Shown: positions 19,548-30,575, counted from the first letter of the stretch. The stretch: DNA of 64,000 bases from an uncultured Acetatifactor sp. (GCA_947624245.1 CANQJL010000001.1:124001-188000); one strand, 5' to 3'. Notes: generated by a model not told the origin, from the letters alone. A program made the numbers and translations.

Positions 19548-21777
19548 AGATCTCCCGTATTCTCTGATTCAGCGCGGTATAGCGCCTGTTCTCGCTGACG
19601 TTTTCTATCATGCCGCGCACCGTCCCGCTGCTGCCCAATATGGTGACGCAGTTCCTCGCTCTGGTGACAGCGGTGTAGAGCAGATTTCGGTTGAACAGCA
19701 TCTTCGGCCCGGAAAGCAGCGGCAGTATCACCGCCGGATATTCGCTTCCCTGGGATTTGTGTATCGTGACGGCATATGACAGCTCCAGTTCCTCCAACAA
19801 GGCGAACGGATAGTTCACCCTTTTCTGTTCGTCGTATTCTACCGTCAGAAGCGACGCGGCTTCGTTGATCGCTAGGATCCTTCCCATATCGCCGTTAAAG
19901 ATTCCGGTCCCGCTGTCCACCGGAATGCCATAGCGGCTGACCACTTCCCACTCCAGCTGATAATTGTTCCTCACCTGCATGACCTTGTCGCCCTCGCGAT
20001 AGACGGTGTCGCCGGCTACGTGTTCCTTCTTCCTGCCGTCGGGAGGATTTAAATATTCCTGTAAAATTCTGTTCAGGGTCTCGCAGCCCAAGGCGCCCTT
20101 CCGCATAGGCGTCAGCACCTGAATGTCAAAGGGCGCGGCCTGAACATATCCGGGCAGCTTATCCCGAATGAGCAGTATCAGATGTTTATATATGACATTG
20201 ACGTCATTTCTTTCCAGCATGAAAAAATCCCGAGATTTGTTATCCAGCGCAATCTGCTGCCCGTTGTTGATCCTGTGAGCATTGACAATAATGTCACTCT
20301 TTTCCGCCTGCCGGAATATCTTCTGCAGTTTGACCATGGGAAACGCTTCGCTTTCGATCAGATCCCTGAGCACCTGTCCGGGACCTACGCTGGGAAGCTG
20401 GTTCACATCTCCTACCAGGATCAGTCTGGTGCCGGGTATCACCGCCTTCAGCAGCGCCTGAAACAACCGGATATCGACCATGGACATCTCGTCTATGATG
20501 ATCACGTCCGCTTCCAGCGGATTATCTTCGTTCCGCTCGAATCTCACTTTTTGGGAGTCCTCGTCCGACAGAGCGCTGTTCAGCTCCAGCATACGGTGTA
20601 TCGTTCTGGCCTCAAAGCCCGTGGCCTCCGTCATACGTTTTGCCGCACGGCCGGTAGGCGCCGCCAGCAGAATATCCAATCTGCAGGACTCAAAATAGCG
20701 AATGATCATATTGATGATCGTAGTCTTTCCCGTGCCCGGTCCGCCGGAGAGGATAAAGATTCCGTTTCGAATACATTGAAAAACTGCCTGAAGCTGCAGC
20801 TCGTCCAATTCCATATTAAGGTCCGCCGCCAGCTTTTCCAGATGTTTCCTGACAGCCTCGTCCTGTGACGGCAGGTTATCCGCCTCCGCCATAGAAACGT
20901 TCAGCTCGCGCAGCATCACGGCACAGTTCATCTCGGCATAGTAATAGGACGGCGCATAGACGCATTCTCCCTTAATGACCAGCTTTTTGTCCATCATCAG
21001 ATTGTCCATCTGCTGCCGTATATTTTCCTGCGCAACGCCCAGCAGTATGTGCGCCCGTTCCACCAAAGTATTCACCGGCAGGTAACAGTGCCCTTCGCCC
21101 ACCGCGTCGGACAGTGTATACAGAATGCCGCTGCGAATGCGGTAGTCCGAGTCCGTATGGATCCCTATTTTTGCGGCCAGCTCATCTGCCATTTTAAAGC
21201 CCACGCCGCTTATATCCTCCGCCAGTCTGTAGGGATTTTCCCTCAGGACGCTGTACAGCTCCAGCCGGTAAGTTTCATATATCCTGACAGCCAGCGCATT
21301 GGATATCCCATACTGCTGAAGATACACCATGGCGTCTCGAAGATCCTTTTTTTCTTCCATCTGCACGGCAATCTCTCTGGCCTTCCCCTCGCTAATCCCC
21401 TTGACTTCCGCCAGACGCTCCGGCTCCTCCTCAATGATGCGGAATGTATCGTCGCCGAACTTTTTCACAATCCTTGCCGCCAGTGCGGCTCCCACGCCCT
21501 TTACCGCCCCCGAAGCCAGGTAACGTTCCATGCTGACGCTGTCCTTTGGCGCCGTCACCTGAAAGCCGCTCAGGCGGAACTGTCTGCCATACACGGGATG
21601 CTCCGTATACTCGCCCTGCGCGGTAATATTTTCCCCCTGACTTAAGCCCTTGCACATACCGACGCAGGTGACCTCTTCGCTGGCGGTCATCAGATTCAAT
21701 ACCGTATAGCCATTCTCACTGTTCTGAAATATGATATGCTCTACATATCCGCTGATCGTCTCCATACGTTCACGCAC
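19519..21777 (-). CDS. recD2: RecD-like ATP-dependent DNA helicase
   Basis: LSGGPGTGKTTIINMIIRYF, IIIDEMSMVDIRLFQALLKAV, YAVTIHKSQGSEYPAVILPLL. Confidence 0.95.
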   Translation of the reverse strand: MRERMETISGYVEHIIFQNSENGYTVLNLMTASEEVTCVGMCKGLSQGENITAQGEYTEHPVYGRQFRLSGFQVTAPKDSVSMERYLASGAVKGVGAALAARIVKKFGDDTFRIIEEEPERLAEVKGISEGKAREIAVQMEEKKDLRDAMVYLQQYGISNALAVRIYETYRLELYSVLRENPYRLAEDISGVGFKMADELAAKIGIHTDSDYRIRSGILYTLSDAVGEGHCYLPVNTLVERAHILLGVAQENIRQQMDNLMMDKKLVIKGECVYAPSYYYAEMNCAVMLRELNVSMAEADNLPSQDEAVRKHLEKLAADLNMELDELQLQAVFQCIRNGIFILSGGPGTGKTTIINMIIRYFESCRLDILLAAPTGRAAKRMTEATGFEARTIHRMLELNSALSDEDSQKVRFERNEDNPLEADVIIIDEMSMVDIRLFQALLKAVIPGTRLILVGDVNQLPSVGPGQVLRDLIESEAFPMVKLQKIFRQAEKSDIIVNAHRINNGQQIALDNKSRDFFMLERNDVNVIYKHLILLIRDKLPGYVQAAPFDIQVLTPMRKGALGCETLNRILQEYLNPPDGRKKEHVAGDTVYREGDKVMQVRNNYQLEWEVVSRYGIPVDSGTGIFNGDMGRILAINEAASLLTVEYDEQKRVNYPFALLEELELSYAVTIHKSQGSEYPAVILPLLSGPKMLFNRNLLYTAVTRARNCVTILGSSGTVRGMIENVSENRRYTALNQRIREICAIAEKENL

Positions 21778-21874
21778 ATAAGGCTGCTATGCCAGCAGCC
21801 TTACATTTTCCTCTAATATTCTACTCATACTACCATATATCCGCTGTTGCTTCATACCATACGGTCAATCTCCG

Positions 21875-22306
21875 CTATACGGAGGGAGTCTGCTCCGCAT
21901 CGACCTTGTCTTCGGTCTCTCCTGCGTCTGCCTCCTGATCCTTCGGCAGCTCCGAAACCCCGTAGTTGCGCTTCATCTGTTCGTACAGCATCTTAGCCAG
22001 ACCCAAATCGGACTGTTGGGACGTCATCTCCGCTACGTCCTGTACCATTCGGTCTTTATAAAAATCCATCATCGTGGAGGTATAATTGGAAGTCTCCTCG
22101 CTCTGGGGAAGCGTCTTCATCATGCCTTTATACATCTGCTCCACAAAATATGCCTCGAACTGCTTGCAGGCGTCCATCAGCTCCTCGTCCGTAGCCTTGG
22201 AATAATCCGTGCCCTCCAGCTTGTTCTGCAGCTTATTGGCAGACTGGTTCGCGGCAGACGCGTAATAATCGCTGTACATGGAAGCAATATCGCTCATATC
22301 GACCAT
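21875..22306 (-). CDS. FlgJ N-terminal-like rod-binding protein
   Basis: DEELMDACKQFEAYFVEQMYKGMMKTLP...MVQDVAEMTSQQSDLGLAKMLYEQMKRNYG; no muramidase domain. Confidence 0.85.
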   Translation of the reverse strand: MVDMSDIASMYSDYYASAANQSANKLQNKLEGTDYSKATDEELMDACKQFEAYFVEQMYKGMMKTLPQSEETSNYTSTMMDFYKDRMVQDVAEMTSQQSDLGLAKMLYEQMKRNYGVSELPKDQEADAGETEDKVDAEQTPSV

Positions 22307-22345
22307 AGTATGATCCTCCTTTCGGCGTTTTGCCTAAGTTGATGC

Positions 22346-22576
22346 AGCTCAGCTCGCGCCATTCGCAAAGGCGCGCTTCGCGCTCCCCGCCGCTCTGCGG
22401 CTCCCTTTGCTCGCGCTTGACAACGCTCAGCTCGCGCCATTCGCAAAGACGCGCTTCGCGCTTTCCGCCGCTCTGCGGCTCCCTTTGCTCATGAAATGGC
22501 GCTCCCTCGGACATATCATGCTGCGAAAAATTCGTGCAAGCACGATTTTTCTCCGCATGACACGTCCGGCTGAGCT
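22346..22576. repeat. structured intergenic repeat element: two ~78-bp tandem units plus hairpin, 8-bp inverted termini
   Basis: Units at 22347 and 22425 both read GCTCAGCTCGCGCCATTCGCAAAG..GCGCTTCGCGC..CCGCCGCTCTGCGGCTCCCTTTGCTC; ends AGCTCAGC (22346-22353) and GCTGAGCT (22569-22576). Confidence 0.85.
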
Positions 22577-23391
22577 TAGCGGCGCAAGTTATTCGCCTGC
22601 TGAAGCATTTCGTCAGACGCCTGAATTGCTTTTGAATTCATCTCGTATGCACGCTGTGCCACGATCATATTTACCATTTCGTCCGCCACCTGAACGTTGG
22701 AACCCTCCAGATAGCCCTGAATGATCTGACTCTTTTCTATGCCGGGCGTCGTGGCCTCATTGAGGGGCTGACCGCTGGCTGCGCTCTGTGCAAAAAGGCT
22801 GCCCTCCAGTCTCTCCAGTCCGTTAGGATTGTTGAACTGGTACACGCCGATGGTAATTCCCAGCGACTGGGGATTGTTGTTCTCGTCAGGATAGCACACC
22901 TCGCCGTCCTTCGTCACGGTGATCTGGCTCAAAATATATTCATCGCCCAGTATGATGGGGTCCCCTTCCGTATCCAGGACAGGCAGGCCATCCGTGGTAC
23001 ACAGCATATTTCCGTCTGTGGCCAGAGACCAGAGCAGATTGCCGTTCCTCGTGTAATAGGTCTCTCCGTCCTGCCCGCGGACCGCGAAGAAGCCCTTGCC
23101 GTTGATGGCGAAAGCAGTCTCGCTCTCCGATGCGTACATGCTGCCCGTCTTAAAGATAGACGTGATGGACGAATTTCGCGTACCCAGACCTACCTGTGCG
23201 CTGGTGGGCTTTCTGTCTCCGTTGGCAGTGGTCGTTCTGGTCTGAAGCGTCTGGAACAGAAGCGTCTTGAACTCATTGACCTGTGTCTTGTAGCCGTTGG
23301 TATTTACGTTTGACAAATTGTTTGCAATGGTATCCAGATTGACCTGTTGCGCAATCATTCCCGTTGCAGCCGTCCATAAACTCCTAACCAT
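22576..23391 (-). CDS. flgG: flagellar hook-basal body protein (FlgG-like)
   Basis: MVRSLWTAATGMIAQQVNLDTIANNLSNVNTNGYK...EGSNVQVADEMVNMIVAQRAYEMNSKAIQASDEMLQQANNLRR. Confidence 0.93.
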   Translation of the reverse strand: MVRSLWTAATGMIAQQVNLDTIANNLSNVNTNGYKTQVNEFKTLLFQTLQTRTTTANGDRKPTSAQVGLGTRNSSITSIFKTGSMYASESETAFAINGKGFFAVRGQDGETYYTRNGNLLWSLATDGNMLCTTDGLPVLDTEGDPIILGDEYILSQITVTKDGEVCYPDENNNPQSLGITIGVYQFNNPNGLERLEGSLFAQSAASGQPLNEATTPGIEKSQIIQGYLEGSNVQVADEMVNMIVAQRAYEMNSKAIQASDEMLQQANNLRR

Positions 23392-23430
23392 ATGTACCTT
23401 TCCTTTCTGCTTTTGATTATATTTGCATTT

Positions 23431-23446
23431 ATGACAAATATGTCAT
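23431..23446. promoter_or_regulatory. operator-like perfect inverted repeat upstream of flgG
   Basis: ATGACA-AATA-TGTCAT, with a minus-strand TATAAT at 23416-23421. Confidence 0.4.
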
Positions 23447-23507
23447 CTGTCTGTCTTCCGGCATTGCACGCCGGTCACATCTGACTTACTGCGCCCTCAG
23501 CTTACCG

Positions 23508-24287
23508 CTACTGCACTCTGCCAAGCTGCGTCACGGCTATTTCGAGAGTGCTGTCCAAGGTCTGGATAATCTTCTGACCGCTCTCGTAATTTCTGGTAAC
23601 GGCGATAAGGTTCACCATCTCCGATACCACCTGGACATTGGCCATCTCCAGATATCCGGAATTGATCGTCGCATCGGCGGGAGTAAAAGCAGCGCCCTCA
23701 ACGGGACGGTAATAGGACTCGCCGTATTTCTCCAGATAATTGTAATCTTCAAAATCCGCCAGCTGAATGGTAGCCACCGGCTCACCGTTCTGATAAATCG
23801 TTCCGCTGGTGTCGATGGCGGAATCCGTCAGGGTATCCAGCTGGATTCTGTTATTGTTCACGTCCAATACATAGTCGCCCTCCGTAGTCACCAGAAAGCC
23901 TTCCCGATTCAGCGTGAACTGACCAGCACGGGTGTACATTGTGGAGGTCTCGCCTGCTTTGTTGGTAAATTCTATCACAAAGAAGCCGCTGCCCGAAATT
24001 GCCAGATCGTATACATTGTCAGTGATACGGAAACCGCCCTGGCTGAAATCCGTATAGTTCTCACCGATCTTTACGCCGGGATTGTCATAGCCTAGGGGCT
24101 GCACGTTGCGGATTCCCACGGAAGCATCTTTGATCTTCAGCGCCAGAATATCTCCGAATGCCTGACTGGTGGTGCCTTCCTTCTTGTATCCCACAGTTGC
24201 GGCGTTGGCAAGGTTATTCGTCAACGTATCCATTCTGTGCTGTTCATTGAGCATTCCCGTATATGCGGTATACAGTCCTTTTAACAT
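23508..24287 (-). CDS. flagellar hook-basal body protein (FlgF/FlhO-like)
   Basis: MLKGLYTAYTGMLNEQHRMDTLTNNLANAATVGYKKEGTTSQ...YLEMANVQVVSEMVNLIAVTRNYESGQKIIQTLDSTLEIAV. Confidence 0.9.
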   Translation of the reverse strand: MLKGLYTAYTGMLNEQHRMDTLTNNLANAATVGYKKEGTTSQAFGDILALKIKDASVGIRNVQPLGYDNPGVKIGENYTDFSQGGFRITDNVYDLAISGSGFFVIEFTNKAGETSTMYTRAGQFTLNREGFLVTTEGDYVLDVNNNRIQLDTLTDSAIDTSGTIYQNGEPVATIQLADFEDYNYLEKYGESYYRPVEGAAFTPADATINSGYLEMANVQVVSEMVNLIAVTRNYESGQKIIQTLDSTLEIAVTQLGRVQ

Positions 24288-24322
24288 CCCGTGCTCCTCC
24301 TGTCAGGTACGATCTTCGCAGC

Positions 24323-25318
24323 TTAGGTATTATCTCTGTAGCCGGAGAGGAATTCCACATACTTTCCGGTGCCGATCGCAACGGCCGTCATGGGATCCTC
24401 CGCCGTCATGGTGTTGATTCCCGTGTTGGCGGAGATCAGATCCTCCAGTCCCCTCAGCAGACTGCCGCCGCCGGTGAGAACGATTCCTCTGTCCGCGATA
24501 TCCGCCGCAAGCTCGGGGGGCGTTTTCTCCAATACGCTGTGGATCGTCTCCACGATCTGTGCGGTGGTCTCCCGCAGAGCCTCCTCCGTCTCCTCCGAGG
24601 ACACCTTTACCGTCTTGGGAAGTCCCGTCACCAGATTTCGTCCTCTCACGTCCATATAGTCGACCTCTGGTCTCTTGTATGCGGTGCCGATCTTTATTTT
24701 CAGATCCTCCGCAGTTCTCTCACCGATCAGAAGATTGTGTTTCTTTCTCATGTACCGGACAATGGCGTCGTCAAAGTCGTCTCCCGCGATCTTGATAGAT
24801 GCGCTGACCACCGTACCGCCAAGAGAGATCACCGCGATATCGGAGGTGCCGCCGCCCACGTCCACGATCATGTTTCCGCAGGGCTTAGAGATGTCGATGC
24901 CTGCGCCGATGGCAGCCGCAATGGGCTCCTCGATAATGGCCACCTCTCTAGCGCCTGCCTGATAGGTAGCGTCTTCCACGGCCTTCTTCTCCACCTCTGT
25001 GACGCCGCTCGGTACACACACCGCTATGCGGGGCTTTCTGAACGTCCTTCTCCCGAGCGCCTTCTGAATGAAATACTTCATCATCTTTTCGGTCACTTCA
25101 TAATTGGAGATCACGCCTTGGCGCAAGGGTCTGACTGCCACAATGTTGCCGGGCGTCCTGCCCAGCATCAGGCGGGCGTCTTCGCCGATTGCTTTAATCT
25201 TGTTGGTATCTCTATCAAAAGCTACAACAGAGGGCTCCTTCAGCACAACGCCCTTTCCTCTGATGTAAACCAAAATGCTGGCCGTACCCAGATCTATTCC
25301 AATGTCTGTACACTGCAT
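24323..25318 (-). CDS. mbl: MreB/Mbl rod-shape actin homologue
   Basis: MQCTDIGIDLGTASILVYIRGKGVVLKEPSVVA...MIVDVGGGTSDIAVISLGG...ADRGIVLTGGGSLLRGLEDLI; adjacent to flhO/flhP-like genes as in Bacillus. Confidence 0.93.
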   Translation of the reverse strand: MQCTDIGIDLGTASILVYIRGKGVVLKEPSVVAFDRDTNKIKAIGEDARLMLGRTPGNIVAVRPLRQGVISNYEVTEKMMKYFIQKALGRRTFRKPRIAVCVPSGVTEVEKKAVEDATYQAGAREVAIIEEPIAAAIGAGIDISKPCGNMIVDVGGGTSDIAVISLGGTVVSASIKIAGDDFDDAIVRYMRKKHNLLIGERTAEDLKIKIGTAYKRPEVDYMDVRGRNLVTGLPKTVKVSSEETEEALRETTAQIVETIHSVLEKTPPELAADIADRGIVLTGGGSLLRGLEDLISANTGINTMTAEDPMTAVAIGTGKYVEFLSGYRDNT

Positions 25319-25443
25319 GTTACTGTTACCCCTTTCTGATGGACTCGGTATCCAAACAAAATTTAGTCATACATTATTTATTATAACCGATATACTTCCA
25401 TTTTCATAGAGGGGAAAGATTAAATTTTTAAAAAAATGCAGAC

Positions 25444-25482
25444 GCGGAGAAAAGAACGGTTCCGTCCGTCCGTTTCTCCGCT
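25444..25482 (-). terminator. probable intrinsic terminator after uvrA
   Basis: GCGGAGAAACGG..CCGTTCTTTTCTCCGC on minus strand followed by GTCTGCATTTTTTT. Confidence 0.65.
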
Positions 25483-25551
25483 TCCATGCCTTTGTAAGTA
25501 TATCATCGGCACATTTTTCAAAAATCTTTAGGGCTTTCGCAAATTTTCCCG

Positions 25552-28461
25552 CTATTTTTTCCCACTATTTTTTCCGCTGTTCTTTCCGCTGTTCCTATCC
25601 AGCATCTTTTTCACATACAGACCGGTGTAGGACTTTTTGTTCTTTGCGATCTCCTCGGGCGTTCCCTTGGCGATCACCGTTCCGCCGCCGTCGCCGCCCT
25701 CGGGACCGATATCGATAATATAGTCCGCCGTCTTGATCACATCCAGATTATGCTCGATGACTACCACAGTATTGCCGCCGTCCGCCAGCCTGTGCAGGAT
25801 CTCCACCAATCTGTGGACATCTGCGAAATGCAGACCTGTGGTGGGCTCGTCCAGAATATAAATCGTCCTGCCCGTGCTGCGCCTGGACAGCTCCGTGGCC
25901 AGCTTGATGCGCTGAGCTTCGCCGCCCGACAGAGTGGTGGAAGGCTGGCCCAGCTTCACATAGGAGAGGCCCACGTCGTAGAGCGTCTCGATCTTCCGGC
26001 GAATAGACGGCAGATTCTCAAAAAAGGAATACGCCTCCTCCACCGTCATATCCAACACGTCAAAAATGCTCTTGCCCTTGTATTTTACGTCCAGCGTCTC
26101 CCTGTTATACCGTTTTCCGCCGCAGACCTCACAGGGCACATACACGTCCGGCAGGAAGTGCATCTCAATCTTTATGATGCCGTCGCCGCCGCAGGCCTCG
26201 CAGCGCCCGCCCTTTACGTTAAAGCTGAAGCGGCCCTTGCCGTAGCCTTTTGCCTTGGCGTCCGCCGTGGAGGCGAACAGGTCCCGAATCTGATCGAAGA
26301 CGCCCGTGTATGTGGCGGGATTGGACCGGGGCGTCCGCCCGATGGGCGACTGATCGATGGCGATTACCTTATCCAGCTGTTCCAGGCCTTTGATATCCTT
26401 GTGCTTTCCGGGAATACATCTGGCCCTGTTCAGATCTCTCGCCAAATGCTTGTAAAGGATCTCGTTGACCAGAGAACTTTTTCCCGAACCGGACACGCCG
26501 GTGACACAGGTCATGACGCCCAGAGGAAACTCCACGTCAATGTTTTTCAGGTTGTTTTCCCGGGCGCCCACCACCTTGATCCAGCCGGTGGGCTTTCGGC
26601 GCTCCTTCGGCACGGGAATCTGCTTCCTGCCGCTTAAATACTGTCCCGTGACGGACTCCGGCACCTTCATGATTTCCTCGGCAGTACCACAGGCGACCAC
26701 TTCTCCGCCGCGGGATCCTGCGCCCGGGCCGATATCCACCACATAGTCCGCCTCCCGCATGGTATCCTCGTCGTGTTCCACGACGATCAGGGTGTTGCCC
26801 AGATCCCGGAGACTTTTCAGGGTATTTAAGAGCTTGTCATTGTCCCGCTGGTGCAGACCGATGCTGGGTTCGTCCAATATATAGCAGACGCCCACCAGAC
26901 CGGATCCGATCTGTGTGGCAAGACGGATTCGCTGGGCCTCTCCGCCGGAGAGCGTCCCCGTCGCTCTGGAAAGGGACAGATAATCTAACCCCACGTCCAC
27001 CAGAAAGCCCACCCGCGCTCCGATCTCCTTCAGTATCTGTCTGCCGATCAGCTGCTGTTGGTCTGTCAGCTCCATGGTCTTCAGAAATTCGTTCAGATCC
27101 CTGACGGAAAGGGAGGTGATCTCATATATGTTCTTATCGCAGACCGTCACCGCCAGAGACTCCTTCTTCAGGCGCCTGCCGCCGCACTCCTTGCAGGGCG
27201 TAATGCGCATAAAGGTCTCGTACTCCTGCTTCATGGCATCGGAAAAGGTCTCCTTATATTTTCTCTCCACATTTTTGATCAGTCCCTCGAAGGCCACGGG
27301 ATAGACTCCCCTGCCCCGCTGACCCTGATAGTGGACCTCCACCTCTTTCCCGTCGGTGCCGTAGAGGAGTATCCTTTTGATCTTCTCGGGATACTTTTCA
27401 AACGGCGTATCCAAGTCAAAGTGATACTCTTTGCACAGCGCTCTGAGGACCGCATTGGTGAAGCTGGTCTTGTCCGTACAGGACTGCCAGCCCATTACGG
27501 TAATCGCTCCCTCGTTGATGCTGAGCCTCTGATCCGGTATCATAAGATCCACGTCGAACTCCATCTTATAGCCCAGACCGAAGCAGACGGGACAAGCGCC
27601 GAAGGGATTGTTGAAGGAAAAGCTTCTGGGCTCGATCTCGCTGATCCCAATGCCGCAGTCGGGACAGGAAAAGCTCTGGCTGAAGGTCAGCGGTTCCCCA
27701 TCGATCACGTCGACTACCAGAAGTCCGTTCGCCAGCTCCAATACATTTTCGATAGAGTCCGCCAGCCTGCGCTCAATGCCCGCCTTGACCACCAGACGGT
27801 CCACCACGATATCGATATTGTGCTTGATATTTTTGTCCAGAAAAATATCCTCGGTCAGCTCATAAAGGCTGCCGTCAACACGCACGCGCACATAGCCGCT
27901 TTTCTTTGCGCGGTCCAGCACCTTCGCATGTTCGCCCTTCCTGCCTCTGACCACAGGCGCCAGCAGCTGGATCTTCGTTCCCTCCCGCAGAGCCATGATC
28001 TGATCCACCATCTGATCCACGGTCTGCCTTGCGATCTCACGGCCGCAGTTCGGGCAGTGAGGAATACCGATCCTTGCGTAGAGCAGACGGAAATAATCGT
28101 ATATCTCCGTCACCGTTCCCACCGTGGAGCGGGGATTGCGGTTGGTGGATTTCTGGTCGATGGAAATAGCAGGGGACAACCCCTCGATCTTCTCCACGTT
28201 GGGCTTCTCCATCTGCCCCAGAAATTGCCTCGCATAGGAGGAAAGAGACTCCATATAGCGTCTCTGCCCCTCCGCATAGATGGTGTCGAATGCCAGAGAG
28301 GATTTTCCGGAACCTGACATGCCTGTCAGAACTACCAGCTCATTTCTCGGAATATCCACGTCGATATTTTTCAGATTATGCTCCCGCGCTCCCCGGATCT
28401 TAATGTATCCCATGGGGCGCATCTTCTTTCTGTCTTCCATGGTTCTTTTCTCCTCGTCCAA
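25552..28461 (-). CDS. uvrA: excinuclease ABC subunit A
   Basis: [64 protein letters not shown]; two ABC cassettes and zinc-binding Cys clusters. Confidence 0.98.
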   Translation of the reverse strand: MDEEKRTMEDRKKMRPMGYIKIRGAREHNLKNIDVDIPRNELVVLTGMSGSGKSSLAFDTIYAEGQRRYMESLSSYARQFLGQMEKPNVEKIEGLSPAISIDQKSTNRNPRSTVGTVTEIYDYFRLLYARIGIPHCPNCGREIARQTVDQMVDQIMALREGTKIQLLAPVVRGRKGEHAKVLDRAKKSGYVRVRVDGSLYELTEDIFLDKNIKHNIDIVVDRLVVKAGIERRLADSIENVLELANGLLVVDVIDGEPLTFSQSFSCPDCGIGISEIEPRSFSFNNPFGACPVCFGLGYKMEFDVDLMIPDQRLSINEGAITVMGWQSCTDKTSFTNAVLRALCKEYHFDLDTPFEKYPEKIKRILLYGTDGKEVEVHYQGQRGRGVYPVAFEGLIKNVERKYKETFSDAMKQEYETFMRITPCKECGGRRLKKESLAVTVCDKNIYEITSLSVRDLNEFLKTMELTDQQQLIGRQILKEIGARVGFLVDVGLDYLSLSRATGTLSGGEAQRIRLATQIGSGLVGVCYILDEPSIGLHQRDNDKLLNTLKSLRDLGNTLIVVEHDEDTMREADYVVDIGPGAGSRGGEVVACGTAEEIMKVPESVTGQYLSGRKQIPVPKERRKPTGWIKVVGARENNLKNIDVEFPLGVMTCVTGVSGSGKSSLVNEILYKHLARDLNRARCIPGKHKDIKGLEQLDKVIAIDQSPIGRTPRSNPATYTGVFDQIRDLFASTADAKAKGYGKGRFSFNVKGGRCEACGGDGIIKIEMHFLPDVYVPCEVCGGKRYNRETLDVKYKGKSIFDVLDMTVEEAYSFFENLPSIRRKIETLYDVGLSYVKLGQPSTTLSGGEAQRIKLATELSRRSTGRTIYILDEPTTGLHFADVHRLVEILHRLADGGNTVVVIEHNLDVIKTADYIIDIGPEGGDGGGTVIAKGTPEEIAKNKKSYTGLYVKKMLDRNSGKNSGKNSGKK

Positions 28462-28467
28462 TACCGT

Positions 28468-30459
28468 TTACTCCTCGTCCAGATCTCTCAGCTTTTCCTT
28501 CAGCTCTATCATCTTGTCGCGCAGCTCCGCAGCCGCCTCAAAATTCAGGTCTGCAGCCGCCCGCCGCATCTTCTTCTGAACCTCGGCGATCAGCTTCTCA
28601 AGCTCCTTGCGGCTCATGGATTCGGGATCCTTCTCGAACTGCAGCTCCTCCTTGGCAATGACCTTGGAAATGCTGATCAGATCCCTGACAGACTTCTGAA
28701 TGGACTTGGGCGTGATGCCGTGCTCCTCGTTATATTTCATCTGGATCTTGCGGCGGCGGTTCGTCTCGTCCAATGCCTCCTGCATGGATTCCGTCACGGT
28801 GTCCGCGTACATGATCACATGGCCTTCCGCATTTCTTGCGGCACGGCCGATGGTCTGTATCAGGGACGTGCTGCTCCTTAGGAATCCCTCCTTGTCCGCA
28901 TCCAGAATGGCTACCAGAGAGATCTCCGGAATATCCAGTCCCTCTCTGAGCAAATTGATTCCCACCAGTACGTCAAATACGTCCAGACGCAGATCGCGGA
29001 TAATCTCCGCCCGCTCCAGCGTGTCGATGTCCGAATGCAGATACTTGACCCGAATCCCCACTTCCTTCATGTAGTCCGTCAGATCCTCCGCCATTCGCTT
29101 GGTCAGTGTGGTGATCAGTACCTTGTTGTGCTTTTGTGTCTCCTGATTGACGGCGGCGATCAGATCGTCGATCTGTCCCTCCACAGGCCGCACATTCACC
29201 TCCGGATCCAAGAGGCCGGTGGGCCTTATGATCTGCTCCGTCCGCAGCAGTTCATGCTCCTCCTCATAATCGGACGGCGTAGCCGACACGAACAGCATCT
29301 GTGAGATATGGGACTCGAACTCACTGAAATTTAAAGGTCTGTTGTCCAGCGCAGACGGCAGCCGAAAACCGTAGTCCACCAGCGTGGTCTTGCGGGAGCG
29401 GTCCCCGGCGTACATGCCGCGTATCTGCGGAATCGTCATGTGGGACTCGTCTATGATGATCAGGAAATCATCCGGAAAAAAGTCCATCAGCGTCATAGGC
29501 GGCGCTCCCGGCGGCATTCCGTTCAGGTGTCTGGAGTAATTCTCGATTCCGGAGCAGAAGCCGGTCTCCCGCAGCATCTCCACGTCAAAATTGGTCCGCT
29601 CCGCAATGCGCTGCGCCTCGATCAGCTTGTCCTCCCCTTTAAAGAAACGCACCCGCTCCTCCAATTCTATCTCGATATTGTCACAGGCGGCCTTTATCTT
29701 GTCCTGAGAGACCACGTAATGAGAGGCCGGAAAAATGGCCACATGGCTCAATGCTGCATGAACCCTCCCCGACAGAGGCTCCACCTCCGTGATCCTGTCT
29801 ATCTCATCGCCGAAGAACTCAATGCGGATAAAGTAATCTCCGCCCTGCGCGGGGTATACCTCGATCACGTCTCCGTGGACCCGAAAGCACCCGCGCTGCA
29901 TATCCGTTTCATTGCGGGTATACTGAATGTCCACAAGCTCCCGAAGCACCTGGTCGCGATCCTTTACCATGCCGGGCCGCAGGGACACCACCATGTCCTG
30001 ATACTCGTCCGGACTTCCCAGACCGTAAATGCAGGATACGCTGGCCACCACGACCACGTCTCTGCGCTCGGTAAGAGATGCTGTCGCAGACAGACGCAGC
30101 TTATCGATCTCGTCGTTGATGGAAGAATCCTTGGCGATATAGGTATCCGAAGACGGCACATAGGCCTCCGGCTGATAATAGTCATAGTAGCTCACGAAAT
30201 ACTCCACCGCATTTTCGGGAAAGAACTCCTTGAACTCCCCGTAGAGCTGCCCCGCCAGAGTCTTATTGTGAGCGATGACCAGCGTCGGCTTATTCAAAGC
30301 CTGAATGACGTTCGCCATGGTAAAGGTCTTGCCGGAACCCGTGACGCCCAGCAGGGTCTGAAACTGATTTCCTTCCCGAAAGCCCTTTACCAGCTCCTCG
30401 ATGGCCTTCGGCTGATCTCCGGTGGGCTGATAATCCGAATGAAGCACAAAATGATCCAC
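28468..30459 (-). CDS. uvrB: excinuclease ABC subunit B
   Basis: [45 protein letters not shown]; likely GTG start at 30459 after GAGGAG (ORF extends to 30495). Confidence 0.97.
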   Translation of the reverse strand: MDHFVLHSDYQPTGDQPKAIEELVKGFREGNQFQTLLGVTGSGKTFTMANVIQALNKPTLVIAHNKTLAGQLYGEFKEFFPENAVEYFVSYYDYYQPEAYVPSSDTYIAKDSSINDEIDKLRLSATASLTERRDVVVVASVSCIYGLGSPDEYQDMVVSLRPGMVKDRDQVLRELVDIQYTRNETDMQRGCFRVHGDVIEVYPAQGGDYFIRIEFFGDEIDRITEVEPLSGRVHAALSHVAIFPASHYVVSQDKIKAACDNIEIELEERVRFFKGEDKLIEAQRIAERTNFDVEMLRETGFCSGIENYSRHLNGMPPGAPPMTLMDFFPDDFLIIIDESHMTIPQIRGMYAGDRSRKTTLVDYGFRLPSALDNRPLNFSEFESHISQMLFVSATPSDYEEEHELLRTEQIIRPTGLLDPEVNVRPVEGQIDDLIAAVNQETQKHNKVLITTLTKRMAEDLTDYMKEVGIRVKYLHSDIDTLERAEIIRDLRLDVFDVLVGINLLREGLDIPEISLVAILDADKEGFLRSSTSLIQTIGRAARNAEGHVIMYADTVTESMQEALDETNRRRKIQMKYNEEHGITPKSIQKSVRDLISISKVIAKEELQFEKDPESMSRKELEKLIAEVQKKMRRAAADLNFEAAAELRDKMIELKEKLRDLDEE

Positions 30460-30561
30460 GGCGGTCTTCTCCTCTCTGCGCGGCCGTTCACGCAACCCGT
30501 GCAGCCATTGCTGTTCTTTCCACAGTATAACAGAATATCAACAAAAAGTACAGAACAAAAT

Positions 30562-30575
30562 CGAACCTTTGTTCT
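30562..30575. promoter_or_regulatory. candidate LexA/SOS box upstream of uvrB, inside a larger inverted repeat
   Basis: CGAAC-CTTT-GTTCT, core GAAC-N4-GTTC, about 105 bp upstream of uvrB start. Confidence 0.65.

Noticed and set aside
22347-22492. Possible CRISPR-like direct repeats
   Set aside because: Only two units, with no spacer/repeat alternation and no cas genes; units are internally palindromic.
22233-22514. 93-aa ORF with EQREPQSGGEREARLCEWRELS repeats
   Set aside because: It is translation through the hairpin-rich intergenic repeat and overlaps the flgJ-like gene start; treated as a DNA repeat, not a protein.
27058-28317. 419-aa plus-strand ORF opposite uvrA
   Set aside because: Antisense artefact of uvrA; low-complexity His/Leu-rich product and no independent RBS/domain support.
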